Part shown: piece after piece, positions 19,163 through 37,400 of the stretch
Layout: each line of letters opens with the position of its first letter
Position numbering within the stretch: the stretch's first letter is position 1
Source of the DNA: Actinokineospora inagensis DSM 44258
Lineage (GTDB): Bacteria > Actinomycetota > Actinomycetes > Mycobacteriales > Pseudonocardiaceae
Length of the DNA: 64,000 bases
Direction: 5' to 3'
Assembly (NCBI RefSeq): GCF_000482865.1
Contig: NZ_AXWW01000039.1
Span: 20,450 to 84,449 of the forward strand
Position numbers and translations under genes: made by a program
The notes under the pieces: model-generated
Databases searched by the model: none
What the model saw: the letters and a program-made list of their open reading frames with translations, nothing else
Told to the model about the DNA's origin: nothing

Positions 19163-20503
19163 ATGGACGCATCCGTCAGAGCCGGTGTCGCCGCCCGGCT
19201 CACCGAGTTGGCCGCCGAGCACGCCGCGCCGGGCACCCAACTGGCCGTCCATCACGACGACCGCACCTGGACCTGGACGACCGGGGAGACCAGGCACGGC
19301 ACGGGTGTGGCCATGACCGACGACCACGCCGTCCCGATCGGATCGATCACCAAGGTGGTGACCGCGGCCACCGTGCTGGCGCTGGTCGTCGACGGCGACC
19401 TCGACCTGGACGAGCCGCTGGTCGAGCAGGTCCCCGGCCTGGGCGCGCTCCCGGACGTGGACGGCGTCACGCCGCGGCACCTGCTCAGCCACACCGCCGG
19501 ACTCCCTTCCGACGTCAGGGAAAGCGCGCTCGCCACCGCCGCGTCGCGGCGCAGGCTGCTGCACGACTCGGCGCCCGCGCTGGTCCCGGTCGCCCCGCCC
19601 GGCACCGCCTTCTCCTACTCCAACGTGGGTTACCTCCTGCTGGGGTACGCGATCGAGCAGGTGACCGGGATGGACTGGGCGGACGCCGTACGGGCGATTG
19701 TGCTCGACCCGCTCGGGGTGTCCGCGAAGTTCGTGGTCGGTCTCCACGCGGCGACCGACATCGTCACCGGTCACACGGTGAACCGGTCCCGCGGAGTGGT
19801 CCGACCAGTCGCGCAGTCCATCACCGCCTTGGAGGCGCCCGCGGGCGCGCTGGCCACCAGCGCGCGCCAGCTCGTCCAGTTGGGACGGGCGCTCTCCGGC
19901 GCCGAGGGCAACGACCTGCTCGACCCCGGTTCCCTCAAGGACATGCGCGGCCTGGTCGCGGGCGCGCTCCCGTTCGGCATGGCCGACGGCTGGGGGCTGG
20001 GGCTCGCGGGCTTCGGCACCGGTGAGAACGCCGTGATCGGCCACGACGGCACCGGCGACGGCACCACCGCGCACCTGCGGATGCACCCGTCGACCGGCAC
20101 GGTCGTCGCCTTCACCGCCAACTCCGGGTCCGGTTTCGCGCTGTGGCGGGCGTTGGCGGACGAGTTGCCCGGTTTCGGCATCCCGATGTCGAACTTCGAC
20201 CCGGTGCCGCGGGTGCTCGACCCGGTGCCCGCGCCGCGCGAGTGCACCGGCGACTACGCCAACGGCGACACGGTCTACACCGTGTGCCGGACCCCGGCCG
20301 GGCTGCGCCTGACCGTGGACGGCGAGCCGTTCGCCGACCTGACCCCGTTGCGCGACCTGCACTTCGCCATGCGGGACTGCGACACCGGCGAGACCGACCA
20401 GGTCGGCCGCTTCCTGACCGACGAGCGCACCGGGACCCCCGCCTGGCTGCAGGTCGGCGGCAGGCTCGCCCGGAAGGTCAACGCCGTCCGCGTCGCCGCG
20501 TGA
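19163..20503 (+). CDS. PBP-type (SurE-like) stand-alone thioesterase / serine hydrolase
   Basis: 446 aa from ATG 19163 with GAGG just upstream. Serine beta-lactamase/PBP fold: SxxK motif Ser61-Ile-Thr-Lys64, YxN motif Tyr152-Ser-Asn154, late HxG motif His294-Asp-Gly. As far as I recall, SurE, the surugamide cyclase, uses Ser63, Lys66, Tyr154 and His305, so spacing and length (~450 aa) agree closely. The last ~110 residues (after DPVPAPRECTGDY) look like the C-terminal lipocalin-like barrel of that group. No signal peptide, consistent with a cytosolic enzyme rather than a carboxypeptidase. The downstream NRPS line ends in an epimerase with no TE, exactly where such enzymes act. A general class C-type hydrolase is the alternative. 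Confidence 0.75.
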   Translation: MDASVRAGVAARLTELAAEHAAPGTQLAVHHDDRTWTWTTGETRHGTGVAMTDDHAVPIGSITKVVTAATVLALVVDGDLDLDEPLVEQVPGLGALPDVDGVTPRHLLSHTAGLPSDVRESALATAASRRRLLHDSAPALVPVAPPGTAFSYSNVGYLLLGYAIEQVTGMDWADAVRAIVLDPLGVSAKFVVGLHAATDIVTGHTVNRSRGVVRPVAQSITALEAPAGALATSARQLVQLGRALSGAEGNDLLDPGSLKDMRGLVAGALPFGMADGWGLGLAGFGTGENAVIGHDGTGDGTTAHLRMHPSTGTVVAFTANSGSGFALWRALADELPGFGIPMSNFDPVPRVLDPVPAPRECTGDYANGDTVYTVCRTPAGLRLTVDGEPFADLTPLRDLHFAMRDCDTGETDQVGRFLTDERTGTPAWLQVGGRLARKVNAVRVAA

Positions 20504-20881
20504 CCGGTTCCGGGGTCGACCCCTGGGAACCCCGCGGCACCCCTTGACACCCCCCGCCGCGCGTGGCCGCACTCCACGCGCGGCGACCCGTGTCCGTCGC
20601 CACTTGTCCGCCGGACGGGCGAAAGTCGTCGCAGCTCACCGCAAGTGCTTGGCACACACGGAATTTTCCCGGTGCACTTGCGTAACTCATCCGAACCCGC
20701 GTCGTTGAACCCGGTGTACCTCGCCGGGTGTTGACCCTCCGCCACCGCGGATCTGGCCGAGCCCCAGGTCCGGTGAACCGGGGTCGTTGACGGTCGTTGA
20801 CCAACCCGGTGCGCCGCACCCGCGCACAGCACCCCCTCACCCCCCGAACATCCCCCGCTGGTGAAAGGTTCTGGCCAACAC
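20504..20881. other. upstream region of the NRPS genes
   Basis: 378 bases without a gene. It contains an inverted repeat CGCAAGTGC (20640-20648) / GCACTTGCG (20674-20682) separated by a 25-base, AT-richer spacer with AATTTT, and a repeated GTCGTTGAC at about 20783-20801. These look like operator and promoter material for NRPS1. No clear -35/-10 pair. Confidence 0.4.
20640..20682. promoter_or_regulatory. 9-bp inverted repeat upstream of NRPS1
   Basis: Perfect 9-base arms (20640-20648, 20674-20682) flank a 25-base spacer, about 200 bases before the NRPS1 start. The spacing suits a dimeric regulator straddling a promoter; the regulator is unknown. Confidence 0.4.
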
Positions 20882-28414
<7,533 letters not shown>

Positions 28415-28437
28415 CGACGCCCCGGGAGCAGCCAGCC

Positions 28438-31400
28438 ATGACCACCTCCAAGTCCCCACGCCAGAGCCGTTTGGACGCCCTTCCGCCGCACCTGCGCGCC
28501 CAGATGGAGAAGCGCCTCGCGGGCAAGGCCGGTAAAGCCCCGGTGCAGGAGCAGATCCCGGTCGCCGCTCGCGGCAACGCCCTGCCGTTGTCGTCCGCAC
28601 AACAGCGGCTGTGGTTCCTCAGCGAGTTCAACCCCGGCGGCAACGACTACAACTCCGGTACCGCCCTGCGCTTCACCGGCATCCTCGACGTCACCGCGTT
28701 GATCTCTGCGATCCGCGCCCTGGTCGCCCGCCACGAGTCGTTGCGCACCACGTTCAAGGAGGTCGACGGGCGGCCCGTGCAGATCGTGCACGAGTCGATC
28801 GACCTGCCGGTCCCGGTGGTCGGTTGTGCCCCGGAGGCGCTTGCCTCGACCCTGCAGGACGAGTTCTCCAAGTCGTTCGACCTGCGTGAAGGCCCGTTGC
28901 TGCGGGCGATGTTGGTCAAGCTCAGCGACAACGAGCACGTCCTGCTGCTCACCTCCCACCACATCGCGGTCGACGGTTGGTCGCTGGGGGTGCTCACCGA
29001 GGAACTGGCCGACCTGTACGCCGGTCGCGACCTCCCCGCCCCCGATCTGCACTACGCCGATTTCGCCGTGTGGCAGCAAAACAGGCTGACCGGTCCGACG
29101 ATGGACAAGCACCTGGAGTACTGGCGGGACGCGCTGTCCGGGTCCGAGCCGCTCGGCCTGCCCGCGGACCGCCCGCGTCCGCCGGTGCGGACCCCGGCGG
29201 GCGCGGCGCACCAGTTCAGTGTCCCGGCGGCGTTGACCGCCCGGCTCACCAACCTGGCTCGCGCCAACGACACCACCCTGTTCACCGCGCTGATGGCGGC
29301 CTGCCAACTGCTCGCCGCCCGCTACAGCGGCCAGGACGACGTGGCACTGGGCACGGTCACCGCCGGTCGCGGCCGGGCCGAACTGAACCGGGTTGTCGGG
29401 TTCTTCGTCAACACCGTCGTACTGCGGTCCACTGTGGATCAAAACGTATCCTTTGTGGACTTCCTGCGCGTGGTCAACGGCACCGCGCTGGACGCGTTCA
29501 GCCACGACGAGGTCCCGTTCGACCGGTTGGTGGAGGCCGTCGGCGCCCCGCGCGACCCGAGTCGCAACCCGCTGTTCGACGTGCTCGTGTTGCTGCAGAA
29601 CGCCGCCAAGGGCCTGCCCGACTTCCCCGGCCTGACCGTGGCAGAGGTCGACCTGCGCCGCTGGGCCGCGAACTTCGACCTCAGCATCGAGTTCAGCGAG
29701 CGCGGCGACCACCTGGACTGCGTCCTGGAGTACAGCACCGACCTGTTCGACGCGGTCACCATCGAGCGGTTCGCCGGGCACCTGCTGACCCTGCTCGACG
29801 GCGTCATCACCGCCCCCGACCGGCCGATGGCCGACCTGCCGTGGCTGACCGAGTCCGAGCTGCGCACCGTCACCGAGGGCTGGAACGACACCGTCCTGCC
29901 CGTCGAGGCCGCCACCTTCCCCGCCGTCTTCGAGAGCCAGACCCGCCGGACACCGGACGCCACCGCCCTGGTCTTCGCGGGCGAGTCGCTGACCTACGCC
30001 GAGTTGAACGCCCGCGCCAACCGGGTCGCACACGACCTCATCGCCCGGGGCGTCGGGCTGGAGCAGATCGTCGCGGTCTCGTTACCGCGTTCGGTCGACG
30101 CCGTCGTAGCCCAGTTCGGCGTGTTCAAGGCAGGCGCGGTCTACCTGCCCGTCGACCCGTCCTTGCCCGCCGAGCGCCGCGCGCACCTCGTCGAGGACTC
30201 CGGCGCCGTGCTCGTCCTGGATGGCGCGCTCCCCATCGATGGTCCGGACACCGACCCGAAGACCGGGCTGCGGCCGGACAACACCGCGTACGTCATCTAC
30301 ACCTCCGGCTCGACCGGCAAACCCAAGGGTGTCGCGGTCGAGCACCGCGCTCTGGTGAACCTGCTGCGCAGCCACCTCGCCGACTTCGCGGGCGGTAAGC
30401 GGCTCCGGGTCGCGCTCTCGGCCGTGTTCTCCTTCGACACCTCCCTCGAAGGTCCGGTCCTGATGGCGGGCGGCCACGAGCTGCACCTGCTCGGCGACGA
30501 CATCCGCCTCGACCCGGACGCCCTGGTCGACTACGTGGTCAGCGCGCGGATCGACTTCCTCGACCTCACCCCGTCCTACCTGCGCAAGCTCCTGCCCGCC
30601 GGTCTGCTCGCGCACCCGGACCACCGCCCGTCCGTGCTGATGCTCGGCGGCGAGGCCCTGGGTGACGACCTGTGGCGCGAGCTCGGCGCGCTCCCGGACA
30701 CGGCCGTGCACAACTTCTACGGCCCCACCGAGACCACGGTCGACGCACTGTCCACTGTGGTCGATGGCAGCCGTCCCGGCATCGGTCGCCCGCTGCGCAA
30801 CCTGCAGGCGTACATCCTCGACGCCGACCTCCGCCCCCTGCCCATCGGCGTCCCCGGTGAGCTGCACATCGCGGGCGCCCAGCTCGCGCGCGGCTACCTG
30901 CACCGGCCGGGCCTGACCGCGGACCGGTTCCTGCCCAACCCGTTCGGCCCGCCCGGGTCCCGCATGTACCGCACGGGCGACCTGGCCCGCTGGACCGCCG
31001 ACGGCACCGTCGAGTACCTGGGCCGCACCGACGACCAGGTCAAGATCCGCGGTTTCCGCATCGAGCCCGGCGAGATCGAGGCCGCGCTGCTGGCCCGGCC
31101 CGGGGTGCGCGAGGCCGCCGTGGTCGCCCGCGAGGACGGCGGCCACCGCAGGCTCGTCGCCTACCTGGTCGCCGACGACCTGGACCCGGCCGTGCTGCGG
31201 GCCGCGCTCAAGGAGACCCTGCCCGACTACATGGTCCCCGCCGCGTTCGTCGGGCTCGACAAGCTCCCGATGACCCGCAACGGCAAGCTCGACAAGGCCG
31301 CCCTGCCCGCGCCCGAGTTCGGCGCCGAGGCGGCCGACCAGTATGTCGCCCCGCGCGACGAGACCGAGGCGCTACTCGCCGACCTGTGGGCCGACGCGCT

Positions 31401-34400
31401 GGGTTCCGCGCGGGTCGGGGTCACCGACAATTTCTTCGCCCTCGGCGGCGACTCGATCCTCAGCATCCAGATCGTGTCCCGCGCCCGGCAGGCCGGTCTC
31501 AAGCTCACCTCGCGCGACGTGTTCGTCAACCAGACGATCGCCGAACTCGCCCTCGTCGTCACCCGGGAGGAAGCGCCCACCGAGCGCGCCGTCCCGGTGG
31601 GTCCGGCCCCGCTGACCCCGATCCAGCGGTGGTTCTTCGAGACCCACGGCCCCCGCGCGCACTTCACCATGTCGGTGCTGTTCGACCTCGCCGAGGACAC
31701 CGACCTGACCGCGCTGGAAGGGGCGCTGCGGGCCGTCGTGAACCACCACGACGCGCTGCGCAGCCGGTTCCGCCACGTCGACGGCCAATGGCGGCAGGAG
31801 CCCGCCGACGTCGGGGTTTCGTTGGCCCGCGGCGGTGGCATCGAGGCCGCCCGCGCCGAGATCGACCTCGCCGACGGCCCGCTGCTGCGCGCCCTGCTGC
31901 TCGACGACGGCAGGCTGTTCCTCACCGTGCACCACCTCGTCATGGACGGCGTGTCCTGGCGGGTCCTGCTCGACGACCTGGTCACGGCCTACACCCGGCT
32001 CCGCGACCAACAACCGGTGGCACTGCCCCCGGTCGGCACGACCTTCGCCGAGTGGGCGCACCGGTTGCACGGGTTCGTGGCCGACGGCGGCCTCGACCCC
32101 GCGAACGACCACTGGACGGCGGTGCCCACCCCCGCGCCGCTGCCGGTGGACCTCCGGGTTGACGGGACGACCGGTCCCGTCAACACTGCGGGCAGCGCCG
32201 CGTCGGTCACCGTGCGGTTGGATCCCGCCACGACCGACGCGGTGCTGCACTCCGTGCCCGAGCGCTACCGCACCCGGGTCAACGACGTGCTGCTCAGCGC
32301 CCTGGCCAGGGTGCTGACCCGGTGGACCGGCGAGGACACCGCCGCCATCACCCTGGAGGGCCACGGCCGCGAGGAACTGCTCGACGGCGCCGACCTGACC
32401 CGCACCGTCGGCTGGTTCACCACCCAGTTCCCGGTGTCGCTGGACGTGCCCGGCGGCAGCGACTGGGGCGCGGTGCTCAAGTCGGTCAAGGAGCAGTTGC
32501 GCGCGGTCCCGCACAACGGCCTGAGCTACGAGGCGCTGCGCTACCTCACCCCGGACAGCCCGCTGGCCGGTCGGCCGCTGCCGCAGATCGGGTTCAACTA
32601 CCACGGCCGCTTCGACACCGGTGACGACGAGGGTCTGCTCGGCGCCCGGCACGAGGCGGGACCGGACGTGGACCCGGCCGCCGAGCGCGACTTCGCGATC
32701 GAGGTCATCGGCGTGGTCGAGGCCGACCAACTGGTGCTGACCTGGGAGTACTCCACCGCGCTGCACCACGAGGCGACCATTCGCAGGTTGGCCAACGCGA
32801 CCACGATGGCGCTGCGCGAGATCGTCCGGCACTGCACCGTCCCCGGCTCCGGCGGCCGCACCCCGTCGGACTTCCCGCTGGCCAGGCTCACCCAGTCCCA
32901 AGTGGACGCCATCGCGGGCGACGGCACCGGTGTCGAGGACATCTACCCGCTGACCCCGCTGCAGTCCGGCATGATCTTCCACAGCCTGGTCGACCCGGAC
33001 AACGGCGCCTACGTCGACCAGGTCCGGCTGGTGCTCGACGGCGTCACCGACCCGGCCGCGCTGGTCGCCGCGTTCCAGTCCGTTGTGGACCGGACGCCGG
33101 TGCTGCGCACGGCCGTGGTGTGGGAGGACGTGGCCGAGCCGGTGCAGGTCGTGCGCCGCTCGGTCCGGCTCGCCGCCGACATCCGGGACTGGCGCGACCT
33201 GCCCGAGGCCGACCAGGCGAAGGCGATGCGGCACCTGCTGGCCGAGGACCGCGCGCGACCGTTCCGGTTGGACACCGCGCCGCTGCTGCGGGTCTCCGTG
33301 CTGCGGCTCACCGACGAGCGGGTGGTGCTGGTCTGGTCGTCGCACCACGTGCTGCTGGACGGGTGGAGCACCGCGCAGGTCTTCGGCGAGGTCGTCGAGC
33401 GGTACACCGACCTGGTCGAGGGTCGCGCGCCGGTCACCCCCGTGCGCAGGCCGTTCCGCGACTACCTGCGCTGGTTGTCCGAACAGGACAGTGCGGCCGC
33501 TGACGCGCACTGGGCGGGTGTCCTGTCCGGGTTCGCCGACCCGGTGGCCGTGCCGTGGGACCACGCGCCCGCGCAAGCCCACCGCACCGAGTCGAGCGCG
33601 TCGGTCAAGGCGGACCTGGACCACGCTCAGTCCGACCGGCTCCGGGCCGCCGCGCAACGGGCCGGGTTGACGGTGAACACCGTGGTCCAGGGCGCGTGGG
33701 CGCTGCTGCTGTCGCGGTGGGCGGGCACGACCGATGTCGTGTTCGGCACGACCGTGTCCGGTCGTCCGGCCGAGCTGAACGGCGTCGAGTCGATGGTCGG
33801 CATGTTCATCAACACGGTGCCGACCCGCGTCCTGGCCGACCCCGGCCGACCGGCAGGCCAGTGGCTGCGTGACATCCAGGCCGGTCAGAGCGAGTCCCGG
33901 CGGTTCGACTTCCTCGCCCTGCCGCGCATCCAGGCGCACAGCTCGGTCGCCGCCGGTGCCGCGCTGTTCGACAGCGTCGTGGTCTTCGAGAACTACCCGT
34001 TCGAGGACGCCTCCCGGGACGACGGGCTGCGGGTCGCCGAGGTCCACGCGATCGACACGACGAACCTGCCGCTCACCCTGTCCGCGCACGTCGACGACCG
34101 GATCCACCTCGACCTCGGCTACGACCCGGCCCTGCTCGACCGCCCCACCGCCGAGCGGGTCGCGGGCTGGCTGCGCGCCCTGGTCACCGCCCTGGTCGAA
34201 GACCCCGAGCGGGCGATCGGCGCGCTGCCCTGGCTGTCCGATGTGGACCGCGAGAAGGTGCTGGTCGAGTTCAACGACACCGACCACCCGCTGCCGTTCG
34301 AGCCGCTGACCGAGGTGTTCGAGCGGCAGGCCACCCGCACCCCGGACGCCACCGCCCTGGTCCACGACGGCCGGTCGCTGACCTTCGCCGAGGTCGAGGC

Positions 34401-37400
34401 CATCGCGAACCGGTTGGCGCACAAGCTGATCGCCGAGGGCGTCGGCCGGGAGAGCGTGGTCGCGCTGACCATGCCGCGCTCGGCCGAGACGGTGATCGCC
34501 ATCCTGGCGGTCGGCAAGGCGGGCGCGGCGTTCCTGCCGGTCGACCCGTCGCTGCCCGCCGAGCGCATCGCCTACCTGCTCGACGACGCCAACCCGGTCT
34601 ACGTCCTGGACGGCACGACCGACACCGCCGGGTTCCCCGAGATCAGCCCCGGCCTGGACATCAGCGCCGACCAGACCGCGTACGTCATCTACACCTCCGG
34701 CTCCACCGGCCGCCCCAAGGGCGTGGTGGTCACCCAGGGCAACCTCTCCGCCCTGCACCAGGACCACCGGATCGACATCACCAGCGTCGACCGGACCCGG
34801 TTCGCGCTCACCGCGACGTTCTCCTTCGACACCTCGCTGGAGGGCCTGCTGTTCCTGGTCGACGGGCACGAGGTGCACGTGATCAGCGAGGAACTGCGGA
34901 TCGACCCGGCCGCGTTCGTCGGCTACGTCACCGCGCACGGCATCGAGTACGTCGACCTCACCCCGACGCACGCCGCCCACCTCGCCGCCGCAGGCCTGCT
35001 CGACAGCGGCCTCAAGGTCCTCATGCTCGGCGGCGAGGCGCTGACCGAGAAGCTGTGGCGGGACGCGCGGGACAAGGGCCTGACCGTCGTCAACTACTAC
35101 GGGCCCACCGAGGTCACGGTCGACGCCACCGGTCTGTTCTCCGGGCAGCACGAGCGCCCGCTCATCGGCCGCCCGCTGCGCAACCTGCGCGCTTACGTCC
35201 TCGACCAGGATCTCAACCTGATTCCGCCGGGCGTCCCCGGTGAGCTGTACCTGGCGGGCACCCAGGTCGCGCGCGGCTACCTGGACCGCTCGGGCCTGAC
35301 CGCGGCCCGGTTCGTCGCCGACCCGTTCGGCCCGGTCGGGACCCGGATGTACCGGACCGGTGACCGGGTCCGCTGGACCGAGGACGGCTTCCTCGACTAC
35401 CTGGGTCGCGCCGACGACCAGGTCAAGATCCGCGGTTTCCGCATCGAGCCCGGCGAGATCGCGGCCGTGCTGCGTGAGCAGGACGGCGTCACCGACGCCG
35501 CTGTCGTCCCGTTCACCGACGCCACCGGTACCCGGCTGGTCGCCTACGTCGTGGGTGAGCCGGGTGGCGACCTGCGGGCCGCGTTGGCCCGTGAGCTGCC
35601 GGACTACATGGTCCCGGCGGCCGTGCTGTCGCTGCCGTCGCTGCCGGTCAACTCCAGCGGCAAGCTCGACCGGCGTGCCCTGCCCGCACCCGAGTTCGCC
35701 GCCACCGCCGCCCACGTCGAACCGCGCACCGAGGCGGAGCGGGTGGTGGCCGCCGCCTGGGCCGATGTGCTCGGGCTGCCGAAGGTCGGTGCGGAGGACA
35801 ACTTCTTCGCCCTCGGCGGCGACTCGATCCTGAGCATCCAGATCGTGTCCCGGCTGCGGGCCGCGTTCGGCACCCAGATCTCGCCGCGCGCCGTGTTCGA
35901 CCACCCGACCGTCGCCGCGTTGGCGCGGGCGGTGCCGGGGGAGCGGACCGACGCGATTCCGGTGGTCGAGGCCGCGGGCCCGGTGCCGCAATCGTTTGCG
36001 CAACGCCGGTTGTGGTTCATCGACCAGTTCGAGCCGGGCGACACGGAGTACGTCAGCCCGACCGCGCTCCGGCTCACCGGCACCCTCGACGTCGCCGCGC
36101 TCACCACCGCGTTGACCGCGCTGATCGCCCGGCACGAGTCCCTGCGCACCACGTTCGACGAGGTCGACGGCCAGGCCGTGCAGATCGTGCACGAGCCGTA
36201 CCCCGCTGATCTGACCCTTGTGGACGGTGACGCCCACGAGGTCGTCGCCCGGGAGAGCGCGCGGCCGTTCGACCTGCGCACCGGCCCGCTGTTCCGGACG
36301 ACCCTGGTCCGGGTCGGGCCCGAGGAGCACGTGCTGGTGCTGACCCTGCACCACATCGTCACCGACGGCTGGTCGACCGCGATCCTCACCGACGACCTGT
36401 CCGCCCTCTACCGGGCCGCTCTGTCCGGTGTGGACGCGCAGCTCCCGGAGATCCCGGTCCGCTACACCGACTTCACCCGGTGGCAGCGGTCCCAGGAGGT
36501 CGACCTCGGCTTCTGGAAGGCGGCGCTGTCCGGGGTCGAGCCGCTGGAACTGCCGCTCGACCGGCCGCGTCCCGCGGTGCGGACCAGCGCGGGCGCCAAG
36601 CACGAGTTCACCCTGCCCGCCGAGTTGCTGACCGGGCTGCGCGCGGTCGGCCGCCGCACCGACAGCACCCTGTTCAGCACGCTGCTGGCCGCCTGCCAGG
36701 TGCTGTTCGCCCGCTACAGCGGCCAGGACGACATCGCGCTGGGCACCGTCGCCTCCGGTCGGGACCGCGCCGAGCTGGAGCGGGTCGTCGGGTTCTTCGT
36801 CAACACGGTCGCCCTGCGCTCCACAGTGGACATCCGGCGGCCGTTCGCCGAACTGCTCGCGGGCGCCCGGTCCACGGCGCTGGAGGCGTTCGCCCACCAG
36901 GACACGCCGTTCGAGCGGGTCGTGGAGGCGGTCGGCCCCGAGCGGGACACCAGCCGCAGCCCGCTGTTCGACGTCATGGTGCTGCTGCAGAACACCCCCG
37001 ACGAGATCCCCGCGCTGCCCGGCCTGGCGGTCGCCGAGGTCGACATCCCGGTCACCTCGTCCACCCACGACCTGACCTTCGAGTTCCAGGAGTCCCCGGC
37101 GGGCCTGCGCGGCGCGGTCGAGTTCAACCCGGACCTGTTCGACCTGGACACCGTCGAGCGGCTGGCCCGGCACCTGGGCACGCTGCTGGCCGCCATCGCC
37201 GCCGACCCGACCACGGTCGCGGGCGACGTCTCCCTGGTCGACGCCGACGAGGCCGCCCTCATCGAGTCGTGGCAGGGCACGCGGGCGGTCTCTTTTGACC
37301 CGATCTATCGGTCTATTTCTGCCCAAGCGAAGACGGCGCCGGATGCCACCGCGCTGATCGGGATTGATGCCCGGCTGACGTTCGCCGAGGTCGAGGCCAG

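Noticed and set aside
19163..20503. Beta-lactamase giving antibiotic resistance
   Set aside because: No signal peptide, and the length with a C-terminal barrel plus E-terminated NRPS context fit a PBP-type thioesterase better; not formally excluded.
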